Shown here: piece by piece, positions 1 through 8,501 of the stretch
How positions within the stretch are numbered: position 1 is the stretch's first letter
Layout: the number at the start of each line of letters is the position of its first letter
The notes under the pieces: generated by a model
Seen by the model: the letters and a program-made list of their open reading frames with translations, nothing else
Database searches by the model: none
What the model was told of the DNA's origin: nothing
Assembly: GCF_003391135.1 (NCBI RefSeq)
Contig: NZ_CP031455.1
Coordinates: forward strand, 7,777,501 to 7,841,500
Direction of reading: 5' to 3'
Origin: Streptoverticillium olivoreticuli subsp. olivoreticuli
Lineage (GTDB): Bacteria > Actinomycetota > Actinomycetes > Streptomycetales > Streptomycetaceae
DNA length: 64,000 nt
Made by a program: the position numbers and the translations under genes

Positions 1-169
1 GCGCCTGCAACGACAACCCCGGTGAGAACTCGATGGTGTTGTTCCCCACGCAGCTGACGATCGCGTCCGACGTATGCGCGGCCGCGGGAAGCGCCGCCGG
101 TCCCGCCAGCAGGGCCGCGGCCGCTGCCGCGCACCCCAAGGTCCTGCCCCACGAGAACTCCTTGCCCAT
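1..169 (-). CDS. Secreted small protein, 3' end cut by window edge
   Basis: Only the first 56 codons are visible because the gene runs off the left edge. The ATG is preceded by a GGGGA-type ribosome site. The product begins with MGKEF and an Arg, then an Ala/Leu-rich hydrophobic run ending in an Ala-X-Ala-like stretch near residue 31, so it has a Sec signal peptide. The mature part starts HTSDAIVSCVGN and carries one Cys so far. That is compatible with a small exported peptide of the kind common in Streptomyces, but the visible part does not identify a family. The signal peptide is seen; export is inferred; function is unknown. Confidence 0.6.
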   Translation of the reverse strand, partial: MGKEFSWGRTLGCAAAAAALLAGPAALPAAAHTSDAIVSCVGNNTIEFSPGLSLQA

Positions 170-485
170 GGCTCCCCATTCCCTCTCCAGGACTGCGGCC
201 ACCCGCAGACGGCAGCAGCATCCTCCCGTTCCCGCCCGGACCACGACGGGTGATCGGCGACAGAGGCCGGGCCGGAGGCAGCATCTGATCCACGGCAGGC
301 GCGGGGGGTCGCACATGCGCCGTGCCCCATGTGGACGCGCTCGCGGTCGTCATGGCGCCGGATGCCTGGACAAAGGCCGTGACGGCGCGGTCCCGCGACT
401 CGCCGCTTGCCGACTCGTGCGAATCGGACGCGGTCCGGATCATGGGAGTGTGGACGGGAACCGGGTTTTCGGCGGGGCCGAGCCG
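170..485. other. Intergenic, divergent spacer
   Basis: This 316-base spacer separates the truncated secreted gene (minus) from the 2H phosphoesterase (plus). It must hold both promoters, but no convincing -10/-35 pair or palindrome stands out. Open frames here have poor third-position GC bias and are not believable genes. Confidence 0.4.
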
Positions 486-1046
486 ATGGACGTGCTCGAG
501 GTGGCGCCGACGGCCCGGACGGCGGTGGCGTGGCTGCCGCCGCAGGAGCTCTGGCCCGCGATTCAGGACATCCGCTGGGAGCACGATCCGCAGGTACGGC
601 GATGGCCGCCGCATGTGAATCTGCTGTTCGGCTTCGTGCCGGAGGAGGAGTTCGCGCGGGCTGTGCCGCTGCTGGCCGCCGGGGCGGCGGAGAGCGCGGC
701 GTTCACGGCGCGGCTGGCCGGGGTGCGGTACTTCCGGCACCGGCACGACGCGACGGTGTGGCTCGATCCGGCCGCGGCGGGCCCGGCGCCGTGGGCCCGT
801 CTCCATCAGGCGCTGGGATCGCGGTTCCCGCTCTGCCGCGGGCGCGGCGGCCGCTTCACCCCGCATCTGTCCCTCGGCCGTACTCGGGACCCGCGGCGGC
901 TGGCCGCCGAGTGCGCCGTCCGGCTCGGCGCGCTGTCGGTCGTGGTCGGGGAGGTGGTCCTGCTCTCCCGGCGCGGCGAGGGGCCCATGCGGCCCCGGGC
1001 CGTGATCACGCTGGGCACGGGCGGGATCCACCGACCGCCGGAGTGA
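486..1046 (+). CDS. 2H phosphoesterase / 2'-5' RNA ligase family protein
   Basis: This 186-aa cytoplasmic protein of the 2H superfamily has the two His motifs of the fold. The first is PPHVNLLFG (about residue 40) and the second is TPHLSLGRTR (about residue 126). Members hydrolyse or form 2'-5' or cyclic phosphodiester bonds on RNA or nucleotides; the substrate here is unknown. The first motif has Asn where Thr/Ser is usual (HxN instead of HxT), as in some actinobacterial members. The ATG at 486 was chosen because it begins just before the conserved domain; upstream codons lack coding character. The gene stands alone and faces a convergent neighbour across a strong hairpin. Confidence 0.75.
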   Translation: MDVLEVAPTARTAVAWLPPQELWPAIQDIRWEHDPQVRRWPPHVNLLFGFVPEEEFARAVPLLAAGAAESAAFTARLAGVRYFRHRHDATVWLDPAAAGPAPWARLHQALGSRFPLCRGRGGRFTPHLSLGRTRDPRRLAAECAVRLGALSVVVGEVVLLSRRGEGPMRPRAVITLGTGGIHRPPE

Positions 1047-1049
1047 CGG

Positions 1050-1088
1050 CGGCGGGTCCCTGTCCGAGGAGCGGCCAGGGACCCGCCG
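1050..1088. terminator. Bidirectional terminator hairpin
   Basis: A 13-bp perfect inverted repeat (CGGCGGGTCCCTG type arm) with a 13-nt loop lies between two convergent genes ending at 1046 and 1109. No U-tract follows, which is normal for Streptomyces terminators. Confidence 0.8.
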
Positions 1089-1108
1089 GTCCTGCGCGAA
1101 CGCCGCGG

Positions 1109-1420
1109 TCAGTCGCGGTACTTGTGGTACCAGAGCCCGACCGTCGCGCCGTTCGTGAAGACCGCGCAGACGTGTCCGTTGTACTTCACGGGGTCCACCT
1201 CGTGGTTCCTCACGTACTCCTCGCAGTTGGCGAAGGTCCAGAACCACGTCCGGTACTCGTAACAGGGCGCGCGGCCGCCCCTGTCGGCGCAGTCCGGCGT
1301 CGGCGACTCCATGATCCGGGCCGGGGCGGCCGGGGGAGCGGCCACCGCCGTGCTGATGCCCAGGCCGCCGAGAGCGGTGGCCGCGGCGAGTACGGCGACT
1401 GTGTTGCGGAGCTTCCTCAT
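1109..1420 (-). CDS. Small secreted protein with four cysteines
   Basis: A 103-aa protein with a clear Sec signal peptide: MRKLRN, a hydrophobic core, then an Ala-rich cleavage region ending STAVAAP near residue 29. The mature part of about 75 residues has four Cys (in DCAD, PCYE, NCEE and VCAV), so two disulfides are likely, and it is rich in Tyr/Trp. The start is fixed by the GAGGAGGGC ribosome site 4 nt upstream; a longer frame to 1573 has no ribosome site. No family is recognised. It could be a small protease inhibitor or a cell-surface peptide, but that is a guess from size and cysteines alone. Confidence 0.7.
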   Translation of the reverse strand: MRKLRNTVAVLAAATALGGLGISTAVAAPPAAPARIMESPTPDCADRGGRAPCYEYRTWFWTFANCEEYVRNHEVDPVKYNGHVCAVFTNGATVGLWYHKYRD

Positions 1421-1553
1421 GATGCCCTCCTCGGTGTGCTGCCGGAGAACAGCATGTCGGCCCCCTGCGCGCGGCCCCAAGAACTTCGGCCTCAGCCGAA
1501 ATGGCTCAGGCCGCCCATCCTGGCCGCGTCCGGTCCCGGGGCGCCCGCGCGGG

Positions 1554-2345
1554 TCATGCCCTGTGCGCCGCACGGTCGAGGAAGTCGAGTACGAGGGGGC
1601 CTGCGGTGTCGCGGAACTCCTCGAAGTAGGCGTGCCTGGCCCCTGGGATGATCACCATCCGGGCGTCCGGGATGCGGTCCGCGAGCAAGGGCGCGTTGGC
1701 GGTGGGGTTGAGAAGGTCGTCACCGCCGTGCAGCACCAGGGTGGGAGCCTTGATGCCGGGCAGCGCGTCCCACGCGTCGTGCCCGTCGCTCGCGGCCAGA
1801 TGCTGCCGCCGGGCGTGCACGGACATGGTGGGGTCTCCCAGCGTGCGGTACGGGCCGGGGTGGGTCGCGAGCCAGGACGGGGTGTACATCAGGTCGAGCA
1901 GTGCCCGCCGCGTCGCCTCCGGGTCCGTACCGGCCAGTGACCGGCGGACGTCGTCGCCGCGCTCGATGCCGTGCCCTCCGCCGGGCGAGGTGCAGCCGAG
2001 CACCAACGAGCGGACACGCCGCGGGTGGTGGACGGCCACGCACTGGGCCACGCGCCCGCCCATGGACGTGCCGTAGACGTCCGCGCGGTCGATGTCCAGT
2101 TCGTCGAGCACGGCGACCACGTCCCGGGCGAACTGCCCGGTGCTGTACGGCGTGTGGGGTGCGTCGCTCGCGCCGGTGCCGCGGTAGTCGATCGTGAGGG
2201 TGCTGCGGGTGACGTGGAAATCGTCGCGGATGTCGTCCCACCAGTGGTGGTTGTTCGCCTGGCCTGCGAGCAGGACGAGCGGGGCTCCGTCACCGCGGAG
2301 CTGGTAGGCGATGTCGACCCCGTCGGGGGTCTTGGCGTAGGGCAC
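1554..2345 (-). CDS. Alpha/beta-fold hydrolase
   Basis: This 263-aa protein has the alpha/beta hydrolase fold. It shows the nucleophile elbow GTSMGG (Ser nucleophile near residue 97), an acid in the GGDDLLNP strand and a C-terminal His in GARHAYFEE, so the Ser-Asp-His triad is complete. The early YRGTGASD loop supplies the oxyanion region. It resembles non-haem chloroperoxidase and lactone/ester hydrolases that act on small molecules; the natural substrate cannot be told. The GTG at 2345 follows a GGAAGGAC ribosome site. A strong hairpin directly upstream separates it from the transporter operon. Confidence 0.85.
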   Translation of the reverse strand: MPYAKTPDGVDIAYQLRGDGAPLVLLAGQANNHHWWDDIRDDFHVTRSTLTIDYRGTGASDAPHTPYSTGQFARDVVAVLDELDIDRADVYGTSMGGRVAQCVAVHHPRRVRSLVLGCTSPGGGHGIERGDDVRRSLAGTDPEATRRALLDLMYTPSWLATHPGPYRTLGDPTMSVHARRQHLAASDGHDAWDALPGIKAPTLVLHGGDDLLNPTANAPLLADRIPDARMVIIPGARHAYFEEFRDTAGPLVLDFLDRAAHRA

Positions 2346-2375
2346 GGCGGGCGTCCTTCCGGGGCCTGGTACGAC

Positions 2376-2418
2376 GGTGGTCGGCGGCTGCCCACGATGC
2401 CGGCAGCCGCCGACCACC
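2376..2418 (-). terminator. Terminator of the ABC transporter operon
   Basis: A 17-bp perfect stem (GGTGGTCGGCGGCTGCC and its complement) with a 9-nt loop lies 72 nt after the stop codon of the FtsX permease and just before the hydrolase start. It should end transporter transcription and isolate the hydrolase. Confidence 0.8.
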
Positions 2419-2489
2419 ACAGGAGAGATCATCTCCCGGAGTGCCTGCTTCGTCTCATGGGTTATCGGATCGGCGTTCCGGGCGCGTGG

Positions 2490-5027
2490 TCACTGCGCCG
2501 TCGTCGCGGCGGGAATGTCGACGCGGGCGGCCCTGCGGGCCGGCCAGAGCGAGGCGAGCAGCGCGCCCGCCAGGGCGATGAGCACGCCGAGAGCGAGGCG
2601 TCCCCAGGGCAGGACCAACTCGTAGCCCACGACGCTCTCCTGGAGGGTGCGCCCGAGTGCCCAGCCGAGGAAGACGCCCATGACCGTGCCGACGGTCGCG
2701 CCGAGCGCGCCGAGGAGCAGGGCCTCCAGGCGGATCATCCGGGTCACTCCGGCGCGGTCCAGGCCGAGGGCGCGCAGGGTGCCGATCTCCTTGCGGCGTT
2801 CGAGGACGGACATGGCGAGGGTGTTGGCGATGCCCAGCGCGGCGATCGTCAGGGCCATGCTCAGCAGGGCGTAGAAGACGTTGAGTTGGTCGCCGATGCT
2901 GCCGCTGTCCCGGTCCCGGATGTCCGCCTGGTCGAGGACGGCCAGGGCGGGGTTGTCGCCGAGGGCGTGGGTGACGTCCGCGAGCGCGGCCCGGCCGGGT
3001 CCGCCGTCGGTGGCGAGAAGGATCCCGGCGGTGTGCGGGGCGGAGTCGTAGCGGGCGACGAGGGAGTCGGGCGCGGTGATGCTGGGCATCAGCTCGCTCT
3101 GCTCGTCCGCCCGGTAGATGGCGCCGATGGTGACGCTGCCCCGCTGGCCGTCCTGACGCTGCAGGGGGAGGGTCTGACCGACGTGCCAGCCCGCCTCCTC
3201 GGCCTTGAAGTCGGCCACGGCGATCCGGCCCTCGGCGAGGCAGTCGAGGGAGCCCTTGACGACGTCGTACCGCAGCAGCCGGCCGATGGTGGCGGGGTCG
3301 ACGCCGGTCAGGACGGAGGAGACGCCGGCCAGGCGGTATCCGGTGGACTGGTCGAGCGGGCTGAGGGTGGCGCCCGGCAGCTTCTTCAGGGGCGCGGTGG
3401 CGGCCGGGGTCAACCGCCGGCCGCCCTCGGCGGGCTTGACCAGATAGTCGGCGGTGAAGGCGTGGGTGGTCGCGCGGTCGAGGTACCGGGCGGCGGAGGC
3501 CCCGAGGACGGACAGGCCCGAGGCGAGGGTGAGGGCGATGGCGAGCGCGGCGGCGGTGGCGCCGGTGCGGCGCGGGTCGCGCACGGTGTTGCGGGCGGCG
3601 AGGTCACCGTGCACCGGGTGCAGGCGGGTCAGCAACGGCTTGAACAGGGCGACGAACGGCCGGGACAGCAGGGGTATGAGGCCGATCGCCCCGGTCAGGG
3701 CGAGGGCCGCGCCGACGCCGATGACGGTCCGGGCGTCCTTCCCCGTGGTGAGGGCCCCGTACACCACGGCGGCGGTGCCGGCGAGCGCCAGCGCGGCGCC
3801 GATGCCGGTGCGCAGGGAGCCCGCGCGTGCGGGCGCCGCGGGCTCGGCCGCGCTGAGCGCGGCGACGGGCGGGATGGCCATGGCCCGGCGGATCGGAAGC
3901 CACGCGGCGACCATGGGCAGGAGGGTGCCGACCAGCATGGAGACGATCGCGGTGCCCGGGGTGAGGACCAGCGGGGCGGCCGGGGTGTCGGCGGGGGCGA
4001 ACAGCGTCCGGAGCAGGGCGGCGACCCCGGTGCCGGCGGCGAGGCCGGCCACGGAGGCGATCGCGCCGACGAGGAGGGACTCGGTCAGCAGGATGCGGCG
4101 CACCTGCTTGCGCGAGGCGCCGACGGCTCGCATCAGGGCCAGCTCCCTGGTGCGTCGGGTGACAAGCATGGTGAAGGTGTTGGAGATGAGGAAGGTGGCG
4201 ACGAACAGGGCGACCGCGGCGAAACCCACCAGGATCTGGCTCATGGTGTCGCTGTCGGCGGTGGCGAGGTTCGCCTTGATCTGGGCGAGCCGGGCCCCGG
4301 TGACCGCGGTGGTGCCCTTGGGCAGCACCGACTGGACGCGGCCGAGGAGCTCCTGCGGGTGGGTGCCGGGTGCGGCCGTGAGCTCGACGTTCTGGAAGCG
4401 GCCGGGTTCGAGGAAGAGCCGCTGGGCGGTGGCGCCGGCGAACAGCGTCAGGCTGCCCCCGGAAGGGAGCTTGGTCCCGTCGGTGCGGAAGACCCCGCTG
4501 AGGGTGTAGGAGGCGGCGCCCTTGTCCGTGCCGACGCGCACGGTGTCACCGACGCGGTAGCCGCCCTTCGCGGCGGTGGTCTCGTCGAGGGCGATCGCGT
4601 CGTCGCCGGTCGGGCCGGAACCCCGGACGAAGCGGTAGGCGGGGTCCGTGCCGTCCGCTCCCGGGGCGAAGTTGCCGCCCTGGTGGGACGAGCCGTGGCC
4701 GATCAGCCGGCCGTCGCGGCCGGCGACGGCGGCGAAGCCGTCGACCCGGCCCGCGGCGGCGGCGACGCCGGGGAGCTCGGCCAGGGTGGCCACGGTGCGG
4801 GCATCGAGGTTGCCCGGCCGGCCGCCGTCGGCGGGATCGGCATCGGCGGCGACGTCGACGGCGATGCGCTCGTAGCCGTCGGTCGCCCGGCCGGCGGCGG
4901 CCCGGTTCAGGCTGTCGCCGTAGACGAGGCTGCCGGTGATGAAGGTGACGCCGAGCATGACCGCGAACGCGGTCATCAGCAGGCGGGCCTTGTGCGCGAA
5001 CACATTGCGCAGGGCGGTACGGAACAT
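2490..5027 (-). CDS. ABC transporter permease, MacB/FtsX type
   Basis: This 845-aa membrane protein starts with a TM anchor (about residues 15-37). A large extracytoplasmic domain follows, then a three-helix FtsX domain (about 260-390, with RTRELALMRAVGAS), a second set of helices, a second extracytoplasmic region and a C-terminal FtsX domain (about 725-835, with ERRKEIGTLRALGLD). This duplicated layout is that of macrolide/lipoprotein-type mechanotransmission ABC systems. The ATPase lies 73 nt upstream on the same strand, so the two form a complete exporter or envelope-stress transporter. Substrate is unknown. Neighbouring two-component genes suggest inducible expression, as in antimicrobial-peptide detoxification modules (inference). 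Confidence 0.88.
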   Translation of the reverse strand: MFRTALRNVFAHKARLLMTAFAVMLGVTFITGSLVYGDSLNRAAAGRATDGYERIAVDVAADADPADGGRPGNLDARTVATLAELPGVAAAAGRVDGFAAVAGRDGRLIGHGSSHQGGNFAPGADGTDPAYRFVRGSGPTGDDAIALDETTAAKGGYRVGDTVRVGTDKGAASYTLSGVFRTDGTKLPSGGSLTLFAGATAQRLFLEPGRFQNVELTAAPGTHPQELLGRVQSVLPKGTTAVTGARLAQIKANLATADSDTMSQILVGFAAVALFVATFLISNTFTMLVTRRTRELALMRAVGASRKQVRRILLTESLLVGAIASVAGLAAGTGVAALLRTLFAPADTPAAPLVLTPGTAIVSMLVGTLLPMVAAWLPIRRAMAIPPVAALSAAEPAAPARAGSLRTGIGAALALAGTAAVVYGALTTGKDARTVIGVGAALALTGAIGLIPLLSRPFVALFKPLLTRLHPVHGDLAARNTVRDPRRTGATAAALAIALTLASGLSVLGASAARYLDRATTHAFTADYLVKPAEGGRRLTPAATAPLKKLPGATLSPLDQSTGYRLAGVSSVLTGVDPATIGRLLRYDVVKGSLDCLAEGRIAVADFKAEEAGWHVGQTLPLQRQDGQRGSVTIGAIYRADEQSELMPSITAPDSLVARYDSAPHTAGILLATDGGPGRAALADVTHALGDNPALAVLDQADIRDRDSGSIGDQLNVFYALLSMALTIAALGIANTLAMSVLERRKEIGTLRALGLDRAGVTRMIRLEALLLGALGATVGTVMGVFLGWALGRTLQESVVGYELVLPWGRLALGVLIALAGALLASLWPARRAARVDIPAATTAQ

Positions 5028-5100
5028 GGGGTGCGGATCCTGGGAGGCGGGCTCGGCGGATGCGAGCGGGCGGCTGGGTCGGTGCCGGCGTGCGTGCGGG

Positions 5101-5946
5101 TCAGCTGGTGCGTGAGCGGGTGTCGAACGCGGGGGTCCGGGGCCGTGCGGCGGAGCCGCTGGTGATATCGCCCCCGGAAAGGCGCAGCATCCGGTCCAGG
5201 ACCCTCTCCGGGGTGGGACGGTCCATCTCGTCGACCAGACGGCCGTCGGCGAGGAAGACCACGCGGTCGGCGTACCCGGCGGCGACGGGGTCGTGGGTGA
5301 CCATGACCACGGTCTGGCCCATCCCGCGCACCGAGTCGCGCAGGAAGCCGAGGATCTCGGCCCCGGCGCGGGAGTCGAGGTTGCCGGTGGGCTCGTCGCC
5401 GAAGATGATCGCGGGGCGGGAGACCAGGGCCCGGGCCACCGCGACGCGCTGCTGCTGCCCGCCGGACAGCTGCCCGGGCCGGTGGTCGAGCCGCTGGGAG
5501 AGACCGACCATGGAGACCACGCGGTCCAGCCACTGCCGGTCGGGCCGGCGGCCCGCGATGGTCAGCGGCAGCGTGATGTTCTCCAGCGCGGTCAGCGTCG
5601 GCAGCAGGTTGAACGCCTGGAAGATGAAGCCGATCCGGTCCCGGCGCAGCGCGGTGAGCCGCCGGTCGTCGAGCGTGCCCAGTTCGGTGGTGCCGATGCG
5701 GACGGAGCCGGAGTCGAACGAGTCGAGCCCGGCGGCGCAGTGCATCAGGGTGGACTTGCCGCAGCCGGAGGGGCCCATGATCGCGGTGAACTCGCCCTCC
5801 CGGAAGGAGATGCCGACACGGTCCAGGGCGACGACACGGGTGTCGCCGCTGCCGTAGGCCTTCGACAGGTCGGTGACGGTGGCCGCGATCCCGGTCGTCG
5901 GGTACGGCGCGGGCGTGGCGAGCTGGTCAACGGGGTCGGCGGTCAC
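5101..5946 (-). CDS. ABC transporter ATP-binding protein, LolD/MacB type
   Basis: This 281-aa ATPase carries every canonical motif: Walker A GPSGCGKST (58-66), Q-loop in FIFQAFN, signature LSGGQQQR, Walker B IIFGDEPTG, D-loop NLDSR and switch His in MVTHD. It drives the FtsX-type permease encoded immediately downstream. The protein starts with about 20 unstructured residues before the ATPase core. Three GTATCGG repeats spaced 22 bp lie 54-104 nt upstream of its ATG, so it is probably the first gene of a regulated operon controlled by the adjacent response regulator (inference). Confidence 0.9.
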   Translation of the reverse strand: MTADPVDQLATPAPYPTTGIAATVTDLSKAYGSGDTRVVALDRVGISFREGEFTAIMGPSGCGKSTLMHCAAGLDSFDSGSVRIGTTELGTLDDRRLTALRRDRIGFIFQAFNLLPTLTALENITLPLTIAGRRPDRQWLDRVVSMVGLSQRLDHRPGQLSGGQQQRVAVARALVSRPAIIFGDEPTGNLDSRAGAEILGFLRDSVRGMGQTVVMVTHDPVAAGYADRVVFLADGRLVDEMDRPTPERVLDRMLRLSGGDITSGSAARPRTPAFDTRSRTS

Positions 5947-5999
5947 GGGGACTCCTCTTCGGGTGCCAAAGGGTGCACGTCGAAGGGTGTCCGGGGAAC

Positions 6000-6050
6000 G
6001 TATCGGAGCCCGGGCCGCCGTGTATCGGCGTCCGCTCCGCTTCGTATCGG
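6000..6050. promoter_or_regulatory. Three GTATCGG direct repeats, 22-bp spacing (predicted regulator box)
   Basis: GTATCGG occurs at 6000, 6022 and 6044, so the period is exactly 22 bp, or two helical turns. The array lies between the histidine kinase stop and the ABC ATPase start (minus strand). OmpR-family regulators commonly bind direct repeats on one DNA face. The neighbouring response regulator is the obvious candidate. The repeats are seen; the binding partner is inferred. Confidence 0.6.
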
Positions 6051-6069
6051 TTCTGCGGGGGCCGGGCGG

Positions 6070-7332
6070 TCAGGCCGGCAGGCGCAGGGTGGCGACGGCG
6101 CCGCCGTCCGGGGCGTTGTCCAGGCGCAGCTCGGCGCCGAGGAGCCGGGCTTGGCCCAGGGCGATGGTCAGGCCCAGGCCGTGGCCCGAGCCCCGCTCCT
6201 TCGCGCCCGTGTGGAAGCGGCGCGGGCCGTCGCGCAGCAGGTCCGGAGGGAAGCCGGGGCCGTGGTCGCGCACGACGACCGTACGGCCCTCGACGGTGAC
6301 CCGCACCGGGGTGGCCCCGTGCCGGTGGGCGTTGATGACGAGATTGCTGACGATCCGTTCGAGGCGGCGCGGGTCGGTCTCCACCGTCGGCGAGGGTTCC
6401 GCGCTCCGCGCGTCGGCGACGGTGACCTCCGTCTCGTAGCCGGTGCGCGTCACGGCCTCGGAGACGACCGCGTCGAGCGGCACACGGACGCGGACCGGCT
6501 GTTCGGCCCCGGCGTCCAGCCGGGAGATCTCCAGCAGGTCCTCGACCAGGCCGCGCAGGTCGCGCACCCGGGCCCGGAGCAGATCCTCCGTCTCACCGGG
6601 CGGCAGCAGGTCGGCGGCGGCCAGCAGACCGCCGACGGGGGTGCGCAGCTCGTGGGCCACGTCCGCGGTGAACTGGCGCTCGGTGCGCAGCCGTCGGCCG
6701 AGACTGTCGGCCATGCGGTCGACGGTGGCGGCGATGTCGGCCACCTCGTCGCCTCCCTTGGTGGGCCCGGTCCGGGCATCGAGGTCCCCGGCGGAGATCC
6801 GGCCCGCGGTCTCGGAGACCCGCCGCAGTCGGCGGCCGAGCAGCCCGGCCCCGTACACCGCGAGGGGCGTCGCGGCAGCGAGCGCGACCAGCGAGGCGAC
6901 CGTCATGGTCATGTCGAGTCGGCGCAGCCCGTGGAGCTCCGGGCCCATGTTGACCCGAATGGCCAGCACCCGGCTGCCCGGGCCGCCCGTCCGCTGGGCC
7001 GCCCAGACGCTCGGGCCCAGATTCCCCTCGACGCGCCCGTCGTAGGCCGTATGCCGGTCGCCGTCGGCCGGGTGCCGCAGCCCGGCGGGCAGCTCGGCCG
7101 GATCGAGCTCGGCACCGTCCGCCAGCGTCCCGGTGTGCCGGTAGACGTCCATGGCCGAGTACACGCTGTTGAAGGCCTGTGCCTCGGCCCGGCTCCGGAT
7201 GTCCTGCGCGGTCCACAGGTGCACCAGCACGCCCACCGCCGCCGCGACCAGGCAGGCGGTGGCCGCGGCCAGCGCGGCGATCTTCCAGCGCAGGGGCACG
7301 CGGGCCGGCCGCGGCCGGTGGAACGGGTGCAC
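6070..7332 (-). CDS. Sensor histidine kinase
   Basis: A 420-aa kinase with an N-terminal TM (about residues 17-40), an extracytoplasmic sensor domain of about 100 residues and a second TM (about 140-162). A HAMP domain and the phosphoacceptor H-box with His227 in DVAHELRTP follow. The HATPase domain has N-box NLVINAHRHG, G1 DHGPGF and G2 GSGHGLGL. It autophosphorylates and passes phosphate to the response regulator encoded 5 nt upstream on the same strand, so they are cotranscribed. The GTG start at 7332 has GAGG ahead of it; a longer frame into the regulator gene is not needed. The signal is unknown, probably an envelope or antibiotic stress given the ABC exporter next door. Confidence 0.88.
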   Translation of the reverse strand: MHPFHRPRPARVPLRWKIAALAAATACLVAAAVGVLVHLWTAQDIRSRAEAQAFNSVYSAMDVYRHTGTLADGAELDPAELPAGLRHPADGDRHTAYDGRVEGNLGPSVWAAQRTGGPGSRVLAIRVNMGPELHGLRRLDMTMTVASLVALAAATPLAVYGAGLLGRRLRRVSETAGRISAGDLDARTGPTKGGDEVADIAATVDRMADSLGRRLRTERQFTADVAHELRTPVGGLLAAADLLPPGETEDLLRARVRDLRGLVEDLLEISRLDAGAEQPVRVRVPLDAVVSEAVTRTGYETEVTVADARSAEPSPTVETDPRRLERIVSNLVINAHRHGATPVRVTVEGRTVVVRDHGPGFPPDLLRDGPRRFHTGAKERGSGHGLGLTIALGQARLLGAELRLDNAPDGGAVATLRLPA

Positions 7333-7337
7333 CGACC

Positions 7338-8078
7338 TCAGCGCCTGAGCTTGTAGCCGAAGCCGCGGACCGTCTCGATCCGGTCCCGGCCCAGCTTCCT
7401 GCGCAGCCGCTGCACGCACAGGTCCACGACCCGGCTGTCGCCGTCCCAGCCGTACTCCCACACGTTCCGCAGCAGGGTGTGCCGCTCCAGCACGATGCCC
7501 GGGTGGGCGGCGAACTCCAGCAGCAGCTTCAGCTCCGTCGGGGTCAGCGCCACCGGGCTGCCGGAGACGAACACCTCCAGGCCGCCGGTGTCGATGGTCA
7601 GGTCCCCGAAGACCAGCGACTCGCCCTCGGACGGCGGCGGCCCGTCGCCCGCGTCCTGCCCGGGGGCCGGGGCGGGCGCGTAGGTCGCCCGCCGCAGCAG
7701 CGAGCGGATGCGTGCCACGAGTACGTAGGTGTCCACGGGCTTGACCACGTAGTCGTCCGCCCCGGCCTCCAGACCGGCGACGACGTCGAGCCCGTCGCCG
7801 CGGGCGGACATCATCAGGACCGGCACCAGGCTGGTCTCCCGGACCCTGCGGCACAGGCCGATCCCGTCCAGCCCGGGCAGCATCACGTCCAGAATCAGCA
7901 GGTCGAAGCTCTCGTCACGGAAGAGATCGAGCCCCGCGAGCCCGTCGGCCGCGGCCTTCATCTCGTAGCCGTAGCGCTCGAGGGCGACGGTGAAGGACCG
8001 GCGCATCAGATCGTCGTCCTCCACCAGCAGCACGCGAACAGGTCGCGGAGAGGCCGGAGCCGGGGCGGACGAGGACAC
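7338..8078 (-). CDS. OmpR-family response regulator
   Basis: A 246-aa regulator. The receiver domain has acidic residues E20-D22, phosphoacceptor Asp64 in LILDVMLPG, a T/S-type switch and the Lys of VKPVD. It is followed by a short linker and a winged-helix DNA-binding domain ending in RRKLGRDRIETVRGFGYKL. It pairs with the downstream kinase (5-nt gap). The start is taken as GTG 8078, with AGGAG 10 nt ahead, because the frame upstream to 8312 has no domain content. Likely targets are its own operon and the ABC transporter, whose leader holds three evenly spaced repeats. Confidence 0.88.
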   Translation of the reverse strand: MSSSAPAPASPRPVRVLLVEDDDLMRRSFTVALERYGYEMKAAADGLAGLDLFRDESFDLLILDVMLPGLDGIGLCRRVRETSLVPVLMMSARGDGLDVVAGLEAGADDYVVKPVDTYVLVARIRSLLRRATYAPAPAPGQDAGDGPPPSEGESLVFGDLTIDTGGLEVFVSGSPVALTPTELKLLLEFAAHPGIVLERHTLLRNVWEYGWDGDSRVVDLCVQRLRRKLGRDRIETVRGFGYKLRR

Positions 8079-8501
8079 GGGCAGACGACTCCTGTTCGGA
8101 CGGTGGTGTAGGGCACAGGTCCTGCGACCCGGCCTGAAAGGAACGATAAGGCAGACATCGGTCGTGGCGACTGTGTCGCACAGCCCTGCGCACGGATTCG
8201 ATGGACAACCAAGCGCTCCCTGATACCCGGCCGACACAAAAGCCGCCCGCGGCGCCCCGCTTGAGGGGACCCGGCCTTCGACGATCCCGCGGCCTCGGCT
8301 CCGTCCGCCCACGGCCGGCGCACGATAACCCCGCCGGGCTTCCCGGCGACAGGCCCGCGGGCCGCCTTCCGGATGCGTGGGGGCGGCCCGCGCGCCCGTG
8401 TCGGCTTCCGTACTCCAGGGTGCTGGTGCACACAGGTTGCAGCTACGAAGACCATGCGCCTACGGTGTGCCGTTGTTTGCGCACCTTCGGAAGGGGCCGC
8501 C
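8079..8501. other. Intergenic divergent spacer
   Basis: This 423-base spacer separates the response regulator (minus) from the nickel/cobalt permease (plus). A small perfect inverted repeat, CTGTG-TCG-CACAG, lies at 8171-8183, about 93 bp before the regulator start. No cobalamin riboswitch core and no clear TTGCAA-type Nur box were found before the permease. Nothing else convincing was seen. Confidence 0.4.

Noticed and set aside
1971..5165. A 1,064-codon open frame on the plus strand
   Set aside because: It is antisense to the FtsX permease and hydrolase. The residues are Gly/Arg/Ala/Asp-rich with no motif, as expected for the complement of high-GC3 genes.
8388..8501. Cobalamin riboswitch or Nur box before the Ni/Co permease
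   Set aside because: No conserved B12-box and no paired TTGCAA sites; only isolated TTGCAG and TTTGCG.
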